From Whitmania pigra (lineage: Eukaryota > Annelida > Clitellata > Hirudinida > Haemopidae): DNA of 64,000 nt. The translations under genes and the position numbers were made by a program. The notes under the pieces were generated by a model. The model was not told the DNA's origin and ran no database searches. It saw only the letters and a list, made by a program, of their open reading frames with translations. This document shows, piece by piece, positions 51,681-64,000 of this stretch (position 1 is its first letter; each line of letters begins with the position of its first letter). The stretch covers positions 326,001 to 390,000 of the forward strand of contig JAJTWR010000365.1 of assembly GCA_021613335.1 (NCBI GenBank), read 5' to 3'.

Positions 51681-54600
51681 ATGATGATAAAAGCAGAGGA
51701 TGATGATGGTTACTGTTCTCGTTCGAGTTTAGACAGTCCTGTCCACACGATCAAAGTCGAAACCGGCTCCTGTCTGGGCCAGTCGCTGGGCTGCAAGGAG
51801 GAGCAAATGCCGAATAATGACTTAGGTCACCAGTTGTACACCTCTCCGAGCTTTCTCGAAGTTGTGTTGACGAGAGACGATCGAAAGAAATCCAATAGTC
51901 ATCTTGCTCTTGGTTCGCACAACTCTTTGAGCATCAACTCGTCTTTACAAATCTCTCAGAAGCCGGATGAAGCGGAAGTCTCGAAGAGATTCTCGATGGA
52001 TCGAATGTCCGAAAAAGAATACCAGCCTAGGAAAACGATCAAGCTCATGCCATCCAGTTCTCAGAACCTGTTGCTGTTCACCAAACAGTCGGCTCTTAGC
52101 GGACTGGTCGTGAGTTCGAAACCTAACGTCAGATCTAATTCGATGGGGCTTCAATCCCTCATCAAGAACAATAACGACATCTCCCTCTCTGGCGGCATCA
52201 GTAACGTTCAGTCTCAGACCAACAAGAGACTGGCACATTTTAGTAATAGTCAACCGATCAAGTTGACAGCTGCAGAAGTACTCAAGTCCAAGATAAACAA
52301 TCACCCAAGCATCTCAGAAGTGCAAAAGAAACTTCAGGCTTCTAAACTGACTCCGTGCCATGCCAAAAAGGTTATTTCTGGCAAAGATTCGAGCTATCAG
52401 GGATCCAACGGCTCATTCACCTCTGCCAGGACGGGCCAGCCCTACGTGCGGAATTCTAAAGGAGGAGGGTGGGGCGGACGTCCGAGCCCTTATGTGGGTC
52501 GCCACGAACTCCATCCGGTCATCGATCACGACTATTGCGAGTTCTCGGCTTTCAATGCTGAAATCCAGAGCGGCATCATCCTCATGAGCAGGGAAACTTG
52601 TACCAGGACTGATCGTTTGAACATGAAGCGCAACAAGGTTTCTCTTCAGCCTCCGATGGCAATGGCAGCATTGTCAACGACGATCGCAGCAGCTTCCATC
52701 GCACCATCTGCCAAGGTCAACGTCGGCAGAGGCCCTGATGCGAGAACCCTCTGTGGCCAACGACTTTCCCATATCAATCAATCCGATTTGACTGACAACA
52801 AAAGGAAATATCTGAAAAGAAAATGCAATGGTTCTCCAATGGAGGCTCCTTCCAGTCCAGTGGTAAAGAACGCAGTTGGAAGGCCAAGGCTTTCGGGAAA
52901 AACTGAGAAGCACCAGGTGACCGGGAAGCGATCCGGCGGCTACGACTCTTCCGACGACTTGTCGTCTCCGCCTCTGACTGAGGACAAAAACTATGTCAAG
53001 ATACCGGGGAGCTTCCAAAATGACTTTGTCTATTATGCCACCATCAGGGGCAGGTCGTCTCGCAAGAGGCATTCGGAGAACAAATCCTCACAGTCGACGC
53101 CATCTGTCGAGCAGAAGAATTCCAGTATGAATAACAACATCAAGGCCTTTGAATGGTACAAAGAAATGGCAAACACTGACAAGAGCATCAGGTTGTTACA
53201 TTATTCTAGACTTATTAATTTATTCAGCTATTGTGCAGATCTACAAAGGGAAGATGGTTGCTTTCGGTGCCATTTTAATTTATAGGCTGCGAGAAATTTT
53301 CTAACGCACATTCACATGCTCATGCATGGCAGTTTTTATCTAGCAGGATTACCTATCTTATGACTGTTACTGATGTTATTATATTACAATGTCGCCATTA
53401 CCTCGACAACAGGTTTGGGTCAAATGATGGAATGAGTGAAAGCACTCAACGATCATCAAGAAATGCAGACGATAGACAGGCGAAGTTAGATATTGCGAAT
53501 CTATTCTCTGCATCCTTGGAGGAAGGCAAGAACCTGATCAGCGAATCGGAGGTGGCCGACCTCGTCATGCAGATGCTGCCCTCTCCAGAGGTGGAAAGAA
53601 ATTCTTTCTTTCATGCCCAGTTCCTCGATTCACCGACCTCCGACTCTACCTCCTGCAAGCTCTCCGCCGACATCATCGGCTCCGACAGCACCCAGAGCCT
53701 CATGGACGGCATCATCGACATTGGCAGCATCGATCTCGCCACGGAGTTGGGCAACATGCTCAACCCCGAGGAGAAGCAGGATTCGTCCCTCGACCAGCAC
53801 GGTAATGTTCGATGCTCGCCAGTAATTGGCAAAGTCATTAATCTTCGTTTTGCTCACCTGGATGTGTAGTTTATTTGAGTCACGACAAGAGGTTTTACAG
53901 GAGACTCTGAACCTATCCTCCAAGCAAACACCACCAATCAACCTTTAATTGGTCTTTTAATTGCTTCATCTGGGTTAAGTCCTGAATTAAGATTAAGTTT
54001 GCTTTCTGAGAGCTTGACATGACGGGACAATGGGAAACTTATACCTGCAATGTTATTTTTAGAATTTCCAATTTAGTAATTGTAAATTGATGGTCGTGCT
54101 TGTTTTAAACAGTCTCTAATGAAGGTGAAACATGTCATCCTTCCTTGCAGGACTCCATTCTCTGGACTTTCCCACGATGACCTCTTCGCAGCTACTCGAA
54201 GATCTTTGCGAGAATGACCTTCTGATGTCATCGGACATGGTGAACATGAACGCCTTCCTGAACGAATTCTCAGATGACCAAAATGACATGTGCGGGGGCG
54301 TCGAATCCGACGCCGATCTTTCATCCGTGATTAGAGCAGATGTCATGGGCCTGCTGGCCTCCCCTGGTCACGAGGCAAGCCAACCCGCTTGCTCGACCCC
54401 TCCCGATAATGCCGCCGTCGATTCCGACGGCAGTTTGTCATTTCCGTGCAACTTAAAAGAGTTCCATCTCGACGATGCTCATCACGGGGACGATGCCTCT
54501 CGATCTACGGGTGAGTTGTCTCTGCTGACTCCTCCACCTTCTCTTTCTCCGTCGTCGGCACCTCCGGAATTGACGACGGTCAACATGTTTTGGAACGACC

Positions 54601-56303
54601 TGCCAGGCCTGTTGATCGAGGGCAGAGAATACGTCAGATTAGTGGATATACACAAGCAGATCATGCCAGCCAAAGACACTGGAATTCTGAAGAAAAGATG
54701 CATCATGTTGGGCCTGGAGGTCTCTTCTTGCTCGGAGTTGCAGAGGGATTTCCTTATCAGGTACATGAATGCTGCCAAGTCCAAGAGCAAGGTCATAGTT
54801 ACGAAGGGCACGGCATTGGATCTCATCAGTTTTTACATCGACCCCAAAATGAGGTCGGCTAGAATGGCAGGGAAGGAATCCTTGGATGGAGAGAAATCGC
54901 ATGGTTGGTGATTGTTGGATTTGTCATTTGAGTCACACGTATGTTTTAGTCGTGAGAAAGCTTATTGTTAATTCGTTGATTAGTCATTGAAAAAGTGATT
55001 AGATGAGGTCATTATTTATTTCATTTTATTTCTTTATTGCTTTGTCTATTTTGTTTTATTTATTTTGATCCAGATGGCTTAATAGTGGATAATTCGGAGG
55101 ATGTTCTGAAAGACATTCCGCCTCCTAACTCTTTGTCCACGGGAAATCAGCAACAACATCAGTCGTTAGTCAACTAGTTTGTTTTATCTTGATTGAAATG
55201 ATGCGTTTGCTTTCTTACATGAGAGTGGGCATGTTATTAATTTCTTAAGCAAATAACTAAACGATGCGCATTTGTTCGTCAGGCCCGGCAAAACGTCGGC
55301 AGAGTGCATAAAGAGGTCGGCCCGACTGTTGAACAAAAGGTTCTCCTACCTCGACATGGTCAACAATGGATTACCAGTCTCCTTGAGAACTTCAAATGTT
55401 AAAGGTTCATCAAAGCAGAACTTTGAGACGGAGTCAGCAGTAGAAGACCTCCAACAGCAATGGCTTGATTTGCTGGAGAAAAAGCTCTCACAAATTTCAG
55501 AGGATGCGTCCAGCAGCTTGACAGAAGATCTGGAATCAAACCAAATTGAGCTTGATCAAGAGGAGGAAAGACTTTGTGAGGATCAACCTATTATCAATCA
55601 TGAGGGAGATTTGCATCGTGGATGTGAAATCGATGGCAGCACGAAGGAATCCACAGATGGAGCTCAGGAGTCACAAAATGATTCCCCTTTGGCGTCCCAA
55701 ATTAGTGATACTTCAAACCAAAGCTTTGAAGAGTCAACTAACCTCCCTTCAATGATTTTCTCTGAAGAAGCATCCGATTCTGCGATAGGCATCGACTCCA
55801 GGGATGGAGAAATTCAACCACCTGTTGAGTCTTTGGATGTTGGTAACGTTGATCTCAAAGAATTGGGTTCGGGCAACTCCGGCGAAACTGCTGGCGAGCT
55901 TTTTGAAGAGCTCAGCTCTTCTCGTAAGTCAGAGAGGATTCTCAGGTCAAGCACCCTTCCAATCGCCATGGAAACTGCCATCCTCACCTCAAAAAATGAC
56001 AGTCCGGAAATGCGACATCCCGTCAAAGCTTTTCCCGTGGCTGGGATGGCGAGGCAGTGCAGCAAGCAAGTGGATGAACCATCAAATGAGAATCAGTCGC
56101 CCAGGCTTATTAGAAGCAAGAGGCACCTGTTAAGACCTCTGTCGAGTTCTAACACCCACAGGAGGAAGGCTAGTAGGGCCGCCTATAAGGAGGGGGTATC
56201 CTTGAATGCGAGGGCTCAGGACAAAAGTAAAACGCAGTGTGGCGTGCCTCAGTCCCGACCCAACAGGCAGGCGAGAAGGAAATTTGACGTCCTCAAATTC
56301 TGA
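51681..56303 (+). CDS. Large nuclear protein with Ski/Dach-like region, family unknown
   Basis: Five coding exons: 51681-53191, 53413-53801, 54151-54903, 55074-55164, 55283-56303; 1254 aa in frame. An in-frame TAA at 51672 supports the ATG at 51681 (MMIKAEDDDGY). Most of the chain is low in structure: Ser/Lys-rich, basic patches (KRKYLKRKC, RGRSSRKRH), acidic stretches and Pro/Ser runs, as in transcription cofactors. At about 779-864 lies a compact block (NDLPGLLIEGREYVRLVDIH ... KKRCIMLGLEVSSCSELQRD ... VIVTKGTALDLISFY). Its helix spacing and the Cys-Ser ... LIT-like ending resemble the Ski/Sno/Dac domain seen in SKI, DACH and SKIDA1. The C-terminal part has SAECIKRSARLLNKRFSYLD and a basic tail. 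I infer a nuclear regulator; the Ski/Dac call rests on pattern only, and no gene name is justified. Confidence 0.7.
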
Positions 56304-56517
56304 TTCAGTGGATGGCCGGCCGTGCTTTACGGAGAGTTCTTAAGTATTCATGGCGACGATCCGAGCTTGTAACTTTGGCAAATTTATTTATTAAAAAGTT
56401 AATGTTTTGTACTATATTGTGTATATAAATGAAAGATCAAAATGCCATCATTATCTCATGGTTGTGTTACACTGTGTTGAAATGTATATGAATTTTTAGA
56501 GCGAGGTGATTGCCATG

Positions 56518-56523
56518 AATAAA
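56518..56523 (+). terminator. Polyadenylation signal of the Ski-like gene
   Basis: AATAAA about 215 bases after the stop codon, followed by a T-rich stretch. Confidence 0.7.
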
Positions 56524-57179
56524 ATAATTTTATAATTTTTAAATTTTTATGCTTTTTTTGTATCTTCGTTCTCCAAACGAACGAATATGTCGAAGCTCGT
56601 TTATTAACATGTAGTTAAGAAAGCTTTTAATGCATTTCGTATGGGATCATGGGGACCTTTAAACGTCTAACAGATGGCCGAACTTTGAGGGGAGGTAAGT
56701 GTTCACCTCTTTGATTAAAATTATCAGCAGTTGGGGGTCCCTAGGATGAAAGTGGCAGGTGGAATCTACGTCGGATGTGGGGCTGGTTCTATGTGTCCCA
56801 CATGAGAGAAAATCAATAGCAGGGGGGCGGGGTTACTTCAACCCATTGTGGGGCTAGCTGCTATAGCTGCATACTTTCGTCAAGTTGATCAGAGTCCAAT
56901 ATCTTACGTTTGCGCATGATGAGTCTCATTTTTGATTGAGCGCAGAGCAGTGCGAGCGACCGGTGACTGCGTGGCAGCAATTCATCATTCCCTGAACTCA
57001 GCTCAAATAATGGGTGGCAAGCGACTATTTAGTCTGAAACTTTTGTACTTGTTTGATTAAATTGTTAAAAAGATATAAATTGGGGAAATTTTATGAATTA
57101 TTATAGCCACTCTTTGTTAACATAACATAAAAATTATTTAGAGTGGTTAAGAAAACCGGGATCTGTGTAATAACCACTT

Positions 57180-57545
57180 TTTTTAGTTCTAATAACCAAA
57201 TTTATTTAAGTAAATCTGAAATTTATTTACTTTGTCTGCATGGATGGTTTCCTTATCTAGTTTATTCCATAAGGGAACCACCCTTGCGCTGAAATAATTA
57301 TTTTTGCTTATTTTTTTATTTTGATATTTTGCTTAGGCAAAAGGCCTTCCCTTCCCGATAAGATTTTGAATGCCTTGATGAGGTTCCCTGTACTTCTCTT
57401 TTCCAGAGTAGTTAATTTGCATCTACTTAAACTTTCCTCGTAACTCATCTTTCCAAATCCAGTTGGTTGTATAACTTGGAGATGTTGCTCAACACAAATT
57501 TCAATTAATATTGTTTTCAACGGTATCGAGAATTAATGTGTTAAC
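57180..57545 (-). pseudogene. 3' fragment of a non-LTR retrotransposon (CR1/L2-like)
   Basis: Read on the minus strand, KMSYEESLSRCKLTTLEKR and LIKAFKILSG are followed, after a frame change in an A-rich stretch, by YFSARVVPLWNKLD and then a stop after LNKFGY. This is the conserved segment behind the reverse transcriptase domain in CR1/L2-type LINEs. The catalytic part is missing and the frame is broken, so it is a dead, 5'-truncated copy. It lies between the Ski-like and SPSB genes. Confidence 0.7.
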
Positions 57546-59137
57546 AGGGTCATCGAGATGCAGGTGCCCAAGAGTCCGGAAATTTTTTGAACCTTTTTTG
57601 CGTTTCCATATTGACATAACGTTCGGGCAATAACATAATTATACGATTGTTAAAATTATTATTATTATGTAATTATTATTGAAAACAATTTTATTATTAT
57701 AATTTTGTTAGAAGTGTTATACTTTTTTTAAGATGCCAAAAATAAACTGAACAATGTTTACCGCCTCATAAAGGAAAGGAAAACGTTGATTAGCTGTGTT
57801 TGATCTGATGCTTTTCTTTGCCAGGCACCTGAGCATCCTGGGATAACCTGGTTGAGGCCAATTGTTTGGCGCCTCTCGGAACATCAATCATTCATTTGTT
57901 AATGAATTTGAATGAATTTAATTATTCAATTATTTTAATTGTAATTACAAATTTTTATTAGTCTTATTCAATCACTCATATATTCACTATGCAAATTGAT
58001 TCATTAGTATAACTTTCAAGTCACTCAATCAATCATCCACAATCTATTTAAATTTTTTTTTGGAGAAATTTTATTTGTATAACTAAGCAGAATGATAAGC
58101 CAAAAGAAAAAGAAAACCAAATAAATTCATTCAATCAATCATTTATGGTTATTATTATGCAGATCTCGGTCTTTAGAAACATATGTAAATAATGTTGTGT
58201 TACTCATTTATATTGCGCTTCTTATCACGTGAGCAAACAATAATGTCACGTCCTTGAAGGATACGAGATGAGATCATACTTTTGCCTTGAGGAACGAATC
58301 ATTATGTCTTGAGTTACGTAGTAATAAACAATTTAGCTGTTCAGATTTAATTGATAAAATAAAATTTTTAATTATACGAATTAGTTGATTGAATGTAAAT
58401 ACAATTATCAAAATACAGTTATCAAAATGATGATATGAGTTAGATAATCATATTTTCGAATGTTCTCCCAAAACAAATCTTTTAAAAACTATCACGGGCG
58501 CAGGGTAGTTAGACCGTTTGATGTAGAATTGATTGCACATTTTCGTTCAGGTAGCTGAATGCAAACCTTTTGTTATTGATCATTTGGAGGCGCTAGCTAA
58601 TGAAGCAAGTTGCGCACTGACTCTCAATGATCATCATTTGTTATCAATTAGCATTGTTATCGCAATTAGGACATATTAATTTGACATTATTTATACTATT
58701 GCTAATCATGTTCGGTTTACATTTCTTGATGTTTAAAAGTTCGGAGACATCGAATATGATTTAATCACGGTAGCAGGTAATCACTGTGCACTAACGGTGA
58801 CGATGATGATAACGAACGTGACAACACATTGCCAAACACCTTTCAACCAATGCGCACACCTGCCACCCAGTCTACTATAAGATCGTTGTTTGCCGCAGTT
58901 GCCGTTGTTTGTCTAGGCCACACCTTCTCAAATTGTATTCAAATTTTAATTTTTTTTGCCGGGCAAGCAGATTTTCGAAAAGAACCTCACTTTTATTTTC
59001 TTTATGCACGAGAACCCCATTATACGATCTCAGTTAAGTTTTTAGCTAAAAAATATTCCATATTTCTGTCAATCTTTTTTCTGATATTCCAATGATTTTT
59101 AAGTGATTTGAACCAATAACACTTCTTCAGATTAGAT
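57546..59137. other. Intergenic, no gene seen
   Basis: AT-rich sequence between the LINE fragment and the presumed SPSB 3' end. Short frames here are not supported by any motif. Confidence 0.6.
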
Positions 59138-59143
59138 TTTATT
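59138..59143 (-). terminator. Likely polyadenylation signal of the SPSB gene
   Basis: TTTATT on the plus strand gives AATAAA on the minus strand, the first one after the stop at 59708, implying a 3' UTR of about 570 bases. Confidence 0.45.
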
Positions 59144-59707
59144 TAAAATTTGTGTACCACATTAATCCAATTGTTGTGAACGAAACACCAGTCACTAAAA
59201 TGCGTCAACAAATCACCTGGCATCGGTCGACATGAATAAATAAAAACAAGTCGTTCGACAGGAACCAAAAGTCAATAAGAGTTGTATCTACACTGGAAAA
59301 TAATTTAAGGCGAAGACGACACACACGTAATAATAAATACAATAAGTTAGTCCTGCGGTCGTATCGTAAAAGTCTCGCGGAAACAACGACGACGACAACA
59401 GAGGCGAGTAAAAACTAAGCTCCCTACGGTCCTAGGTAAGAATTCACCCAGTCCATGGAATACAAACACTGACGAACGAATGCACGGACGAAATGCACCC
59501 CTGCAACAAACGTGCACGCATTTTATATATCACAGCTGAGGAGTACTCGGCGGCGACCGAAACGTCTAACGGGACGTCGGTCGCAAGGAAAGCCGTCCCT
59601 GAGCTAGACAACAACTGAGTGAGGGACTGCGGACAGACGAGGAATAACTCAGAAACAATGAGAAACAAACGGACACTCGAAACGGCACGAGGAGGAAGAC
59701 CGGGTCG

Positions 59708-61051
59708 TCACTGGGTCGCTCGGTACAGGGGATGAAGGGGGTGGCTGGAGGGGGGATACTGACGAGCGTTTTGAACGACGTCCCTTTTCAGAATGCTGGG
59801 AAGGCAGATGCTGTGAATGTCGTCATAGGTTTTGTTCTTTAGACAATCTCTCAACCTCTTCCTTGAAAGGTCGTACAGGGAAAATGGCTGAGCTGCAAAA
59901 CAGAAGAAATGTCATCAGTAATTTTGTTGACAGGAGAAAGTTTAACATTTGAACCACCAATAAATCACTAGCTAAATGCTTTGAGAATGTGAATCGCATA
60001 ATGTAGTGCATGATATGCAACATGCAATGTTATAGAATTATATTGTCATGACAGCCTACTGTTATTATAATGGACTTCTACTTTATTCATGCAAAAATAT
60101 CTCACGAATGCTTCAAAACAAGAATTTTTGCAATACAGAAACTAGACTACGATCAAACATGAAGTACAGTCGGACAGAGAATAAGCAAACAAGTTTTATA
60201 ATCGAATAAAGTCACGACTACGAAAACAAGCTAGGCTAACCTGGCAGGCCGGCAACGTATTTCATGGAGATTTCGCAATGTCCCCAAACGGCACTGACTA
60301 TGGGGTAGAGAGTTTTGCCTTTCAACCCGGAGAAGGCCACTCCCAGATACTTGCCGTCGACCACGAAACCCAGGGTGCCTTCGTCCATGTCGAGGACAAC
60401 GCAGAAAGAATCGGGCACGACGAAGTTTTCGTTGTGGTCGGTCGAAAGCTTCGATCCTCCCATCGGGAATTCTTTCCCGCCGTGGAGGAGGACGTTTCTT
60501 CCGATGTCCCAGCCCCACGAATGGTTGTCGCTACCCACGAGGCACTTGTAACCCTGGCAGTGGAGAGGGGCGGATCTCGAGCCGACTCCCACGACGGCAT
60601 GGGTGCCCCTCTGCCTCAATTCCCAGACGATCTCCCACATGTGCACGCCGGTCTTGTAACCGACCTTGCCCCGGACGGAGTCTGTGCTTTGGGCGACCGG
60701 GTGTCTGTGGATCGTGAGGCAATAATCTTCTTTGATGAAAATATTTAACGACCTGTCTTCAGGATTCCAGGCGTGCTTGACCTGGACGTCGAAGCCGGCC
60801 TTCTCTCGACTCATCAGCTCGCTCAGTCTCTTCGGGGGTTCTCTCAGGGGGTCGAAAAAAGTTTGTTGTTGTTGCTTCGTCTTGATGTCGCGGTCGTTCG
60901 TAGAGGAGTGAGAGGGGCCGTTGTTCTGCGCTACGTGCTCGCATCTTCGCTTGTGTGCTTGCGATGACTTTGATTTTTCGAAAAAGGATGCGACGCGACT
61001 AGATATTTGACTGATGCCAGACATTCCTGTTCCCATAATCAGACACGACAT
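59708..61051 (-). CDS. SPSB1: SPRY-domain SOCS-box protein (SPSB1/gustavus type)
   Basis: Substrate adaptor of cullin-5/elongin ubiquitin ligases; the SPRY domain binds short peptide motifs in targets such as Vasa. Coding exons: 61051-60241 and 59892-59708; 331 aa in frame. The N-terminal about 75 residues are a non-conserved, charged extension with a QQQQ run. The SPRY domain starts near [20 protein letters not shown] and includes [47 protein letters not shown] and [20 protein letters not shown]. The second exon is the SOCS box ([15 protein letters not shown], then ICLPSILKR) plus a short extra tail ending YRATQ. Several starts compete: ATG at 61051, 61036 and 61024; an AG just before the last could be an acceptor for a 5' exon. 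The symbol means the SPSB1/SPSB4/gus group. Confidence 0.93.
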
Positions 61052-62089
61052 TGGAAAATCTTAGACGGTTCACAAATGGCCTAAGTGAAATCAATTGAGA
61101 AATGAGTTAAATAAATTGATATAAAAACTGAAAGACTGACTTTAAAAGTAAAATGATATAAAATAATATTGAAACAATGATAACAACACCAATATCGTGA
61201 AAGCAACATAAGCTGAATTTGAAACAAATTTTAAAACATAACGAAAGTAGAATTTTTCAAAATTAACAAAGAAAAACTTAGGAAGGCATTCATTCATTAG
61301 CAGACGACAAAAAAAGTGAAGAGTAACAACAATTAAAGACACTTCAAATTTAAATTTAACACTTCAAGTTGTTACTCAATCATTTATAGATCACTGAATC
61401 ATCGAGTTCCTACTGGCAAGTCACGACGACAAAGAAAAAGCGAGACTAAGAAATAAATCCATAATTTAAAGATCGACAACGCATCAGAAACTTTATGCAA
61501 CTAAATCTTTTTTTTTTAAATCCCTGCTTGATAATAATTTGTTTAAAAAGTAGATAATTACGAAACAACTCACAGATGCTGCAGTTAGAAGTGATTCGTC
61601 GTCCAGTCAAAAGCAAACAAAAAATGTTTCTGATTCTCGATTATCCTTTCACTCGTGAAAGTAACAGACAGACGACCGATAAAGATTTGAAACTTGCTCA
61701 ATTGAATGTTATATAATGACTCGACTCAAACCGGCTTACAACGTAACAGTGCGAACAGTTATCGACATAAAAATCATGCTACCATTTCCTGAGCCTCGCA
61801 TGTGAACTCTTCTATATATATTATCAGAACAAAGACTATTATGGCGAGATGACTAGGACTACGCTCTCGACGTTCATTGTGTGCTTGTGCACATCCGATA
61901 ATGGCTTCTATTTGTTGTTTGTGTCTTAACACTAAGATCGTGAAAGTTTTAACAAGAAGAAACCACTAATTCTCTTCCCACGCCGACATTTGTATTTTTT
62001 TAAACCAGACGCTTTCCCGACAGATTGTCATTTCATCGTAAATTACAAATAAACCTTTCAAAACAATCAATGTTGATGTTAGAATCACT

Positions 62090-62120
<31 letters not shown>

Positions 62121-63630
62121 TAATTAATTAATCAGCTAAGGCTAACGGCGAGAAAAACCGTTCGCCGGATGAGCGAACGTACACCCAGACGTTTGGTCGA
62201 CTCGCTCCTTTGTGACTCATTCCTTGTTCTAAATTCACCTGTGGGCGCTGATGTCGGAAAAAGGAGAAATATAAACTTTTAATTTCTTGTCAATAATCGT
62301 AGAATGTTTTTAGTTTAATTAGTTTAATTACGTTTATTTATTTATTCATTTCATAGTGTTCGTTAACTGGCTCTGATAAAAGTACAGCTTAATTTATTTT
62401 AACTAGCGGCACAGAGTAAACCATCCGATTCTTGTCTAGCAAGGACTTTTAAACCACAACAATTTGCCCTTTGAATGGCCTTTTGGGATTACGGATACAA
62501 ACTTAATTGGCGTTTGAGGGTTTGTTCGGACAAAATCCGCTCGCTGTTAAGCCGTCGTGGCTGTCTGTGATAACCCACTGTGATAACGGTATTAGTAATG
62601 ATTTGAGGCAACATCTTGTTAGTGAACAAAGCAAACACTCTTCTTAGGGACTCCATCCTTTTATTGACGTTTCTTTAATGAAATGAGCAAATATTTTCAG
62701 CCTTTAGAGAGGCAATTTAAGATTTTGAGGGTTGCAAATTTGAGAGTTACTGTCAATGAAAGCTCTCTAACATGTCACAGTGGCATGTTTTCGCTTCCAA
62801 GAATGCGTGGAATGAATAAATAAGGTTTCTTGATACGTTTCGTCAATGGGGGTCAGAAATTTGACTTACAATGACCCCCACCTGAGTAGCGATTGGGTGT
62901 GAAATCCTAGAAGAGTTCCGAGAAAGGAAATAGCGAAGCCTCCTGTTAACTACTTGGTACTTAGAAATGAGATCGTGAGTACGTGCAACAAAGTCGATTC
63001 TCATTTAACCTCTTTTAAATTATAAAGATTAAACTTTGACATAAAAAGGAAGTAAAAAAAAAGGCAGAAATTGTAATTTTAAAAGCGGAAAAAGGATTTC
63101 ACCAATTTTAGTCAAAAATCCCACGGTTACGTAGCGTAAACTTGTTACGCTATTGTGTGAAACTTTGCTTCTAAAAATAACACAGACTTGACACTCTGCT
63201 AAATCGGGAGGTCATAATCAATTTTGAATCTAAAATGACGCAACAATGAAAATTAACCGTTTCATTAATCACTAATCATTACTTAAGTATTCACTAATTA
63301 ATATTAACGATGACTAATTTCAAAAAGAAAACACTCATGATTTTCATTAGTCATTAGTCGCGCACGTTTAACAAATATAAATATGTTAATTTATTTAAAT
63401 AGCTGTTTAATTAATGAGACCCTTTAAACGTATGCTTCACAAATTAATTATGACATTTTATCTAATCATGTTAATTTATTTATGCTAATTAATTAATAAA
63501 ATCCTTCATGGATTGCTTGTCGCATAAACAAAGATGGCTGGAGATTTAAAATTCAGCGAACTTGCCGTTTGAGGTCGAAACACTTTCGTCTGTTATGCTA
63601 GGTGGATAATTAATATTAATGTGACTTGTA
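61052..63630. other. Upstream of SPSB, no gene seen
   Basis: It must contain the SPSB 5' UTR and promoter. An ATCA tetranucleotide run lies at about 62088-62120. I see no conserved coding segment on either strand. Confidence 0.6.

Positions 63631-64000
<370 letters not shown>

Noticed and set aside
60278..60748. 156-codon plus-strand open frame opposite the SPSB exon
   Set aside because: It is the antisense shadow of the GC-rich SPRY coding exon.

Overview
This is a eukaryotic window from an animal, most likely an invertebrate bilaterian; I favour a lophotrochozoan (annelid- or mollusc-like), with low confidence. The reasons are long multi-exon genes with GT-AG introns, AT-rich noncoding DNA packed with ATT and GAT microsatellites, animal-only families (PFTAIRE kinase, neuralized-like 4, SPRY/SOCS-box, EMI/VWFD secreted protein), and dispersed tRNA-derived SINE-like elements ending in ATT runs. 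Nothing prokaryotic, no operon, no CRISPR array and no plasmid or phage feature was seen.

Layout: (1) 35-3806, minus: 5' part of a secreted EMI-EGF-VWFD-C8 protein that runs off the left edge. (2) 4778-15616, plus: PFTAIRE-type cyclin-dependent kinase (CDK14/Eip63E-like), 15 exons, head-to-head with gene 1. (3) 17992-30583, plus: BAR-RhoGAP protein of the RICH1/nadrin type (ARHGAP17/44), 17 exons. (4) 31599-35504, plus: LRRC34-like leucine-rich repeat protein, 9 exons. (5) 36222-47725, minus: neuralized-like protein 4, 24 exons and six neuralized repeats, convergent with gene 4. (6) 51681-56303, plus: large nuclear-looking protein with a Ski/Dach-like region, 5 coding exons, family not recognised. 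(7) 59708-61051, minus: SPRY-domain SOCS-box protein (SPSB/gustavus type), 2 coding exons. The right end (61052-64000) holds no gene I can support and finishes in about 370 bp of ATT repeat. A small minus-strand open frame at 30992-31249 is a weak gene candidate.

Exon boundaries were read by hand from GT-AG sites, reading phase and conserved protein motifs; each complete gene model closes in frame (kinase 585 aa, RhoGAP 769 aa, LRRC34 429 aa, NEURL4 1562 aa, Ski-like 1254 aa, SPSB 331 aa). There is no sign that the seven genes form one pathway. NEURL4 and LRRC34 both have cilium/centrosome links in other animals, and LRRC34 carries an RFX X-box match just upstream of its start. The most interesting noncoding signals are that X-box, a tRNA T-arm-like segment read as protein inside NEURL4, a non-autonomous hAT element with a near-perfect 8-bp target duplication, a 930-bp intronic array built of TTA and GGA triplets, and SINE tails that appear to seed ATT microsatellites. 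I found no convincing undescribed multi-gene system.
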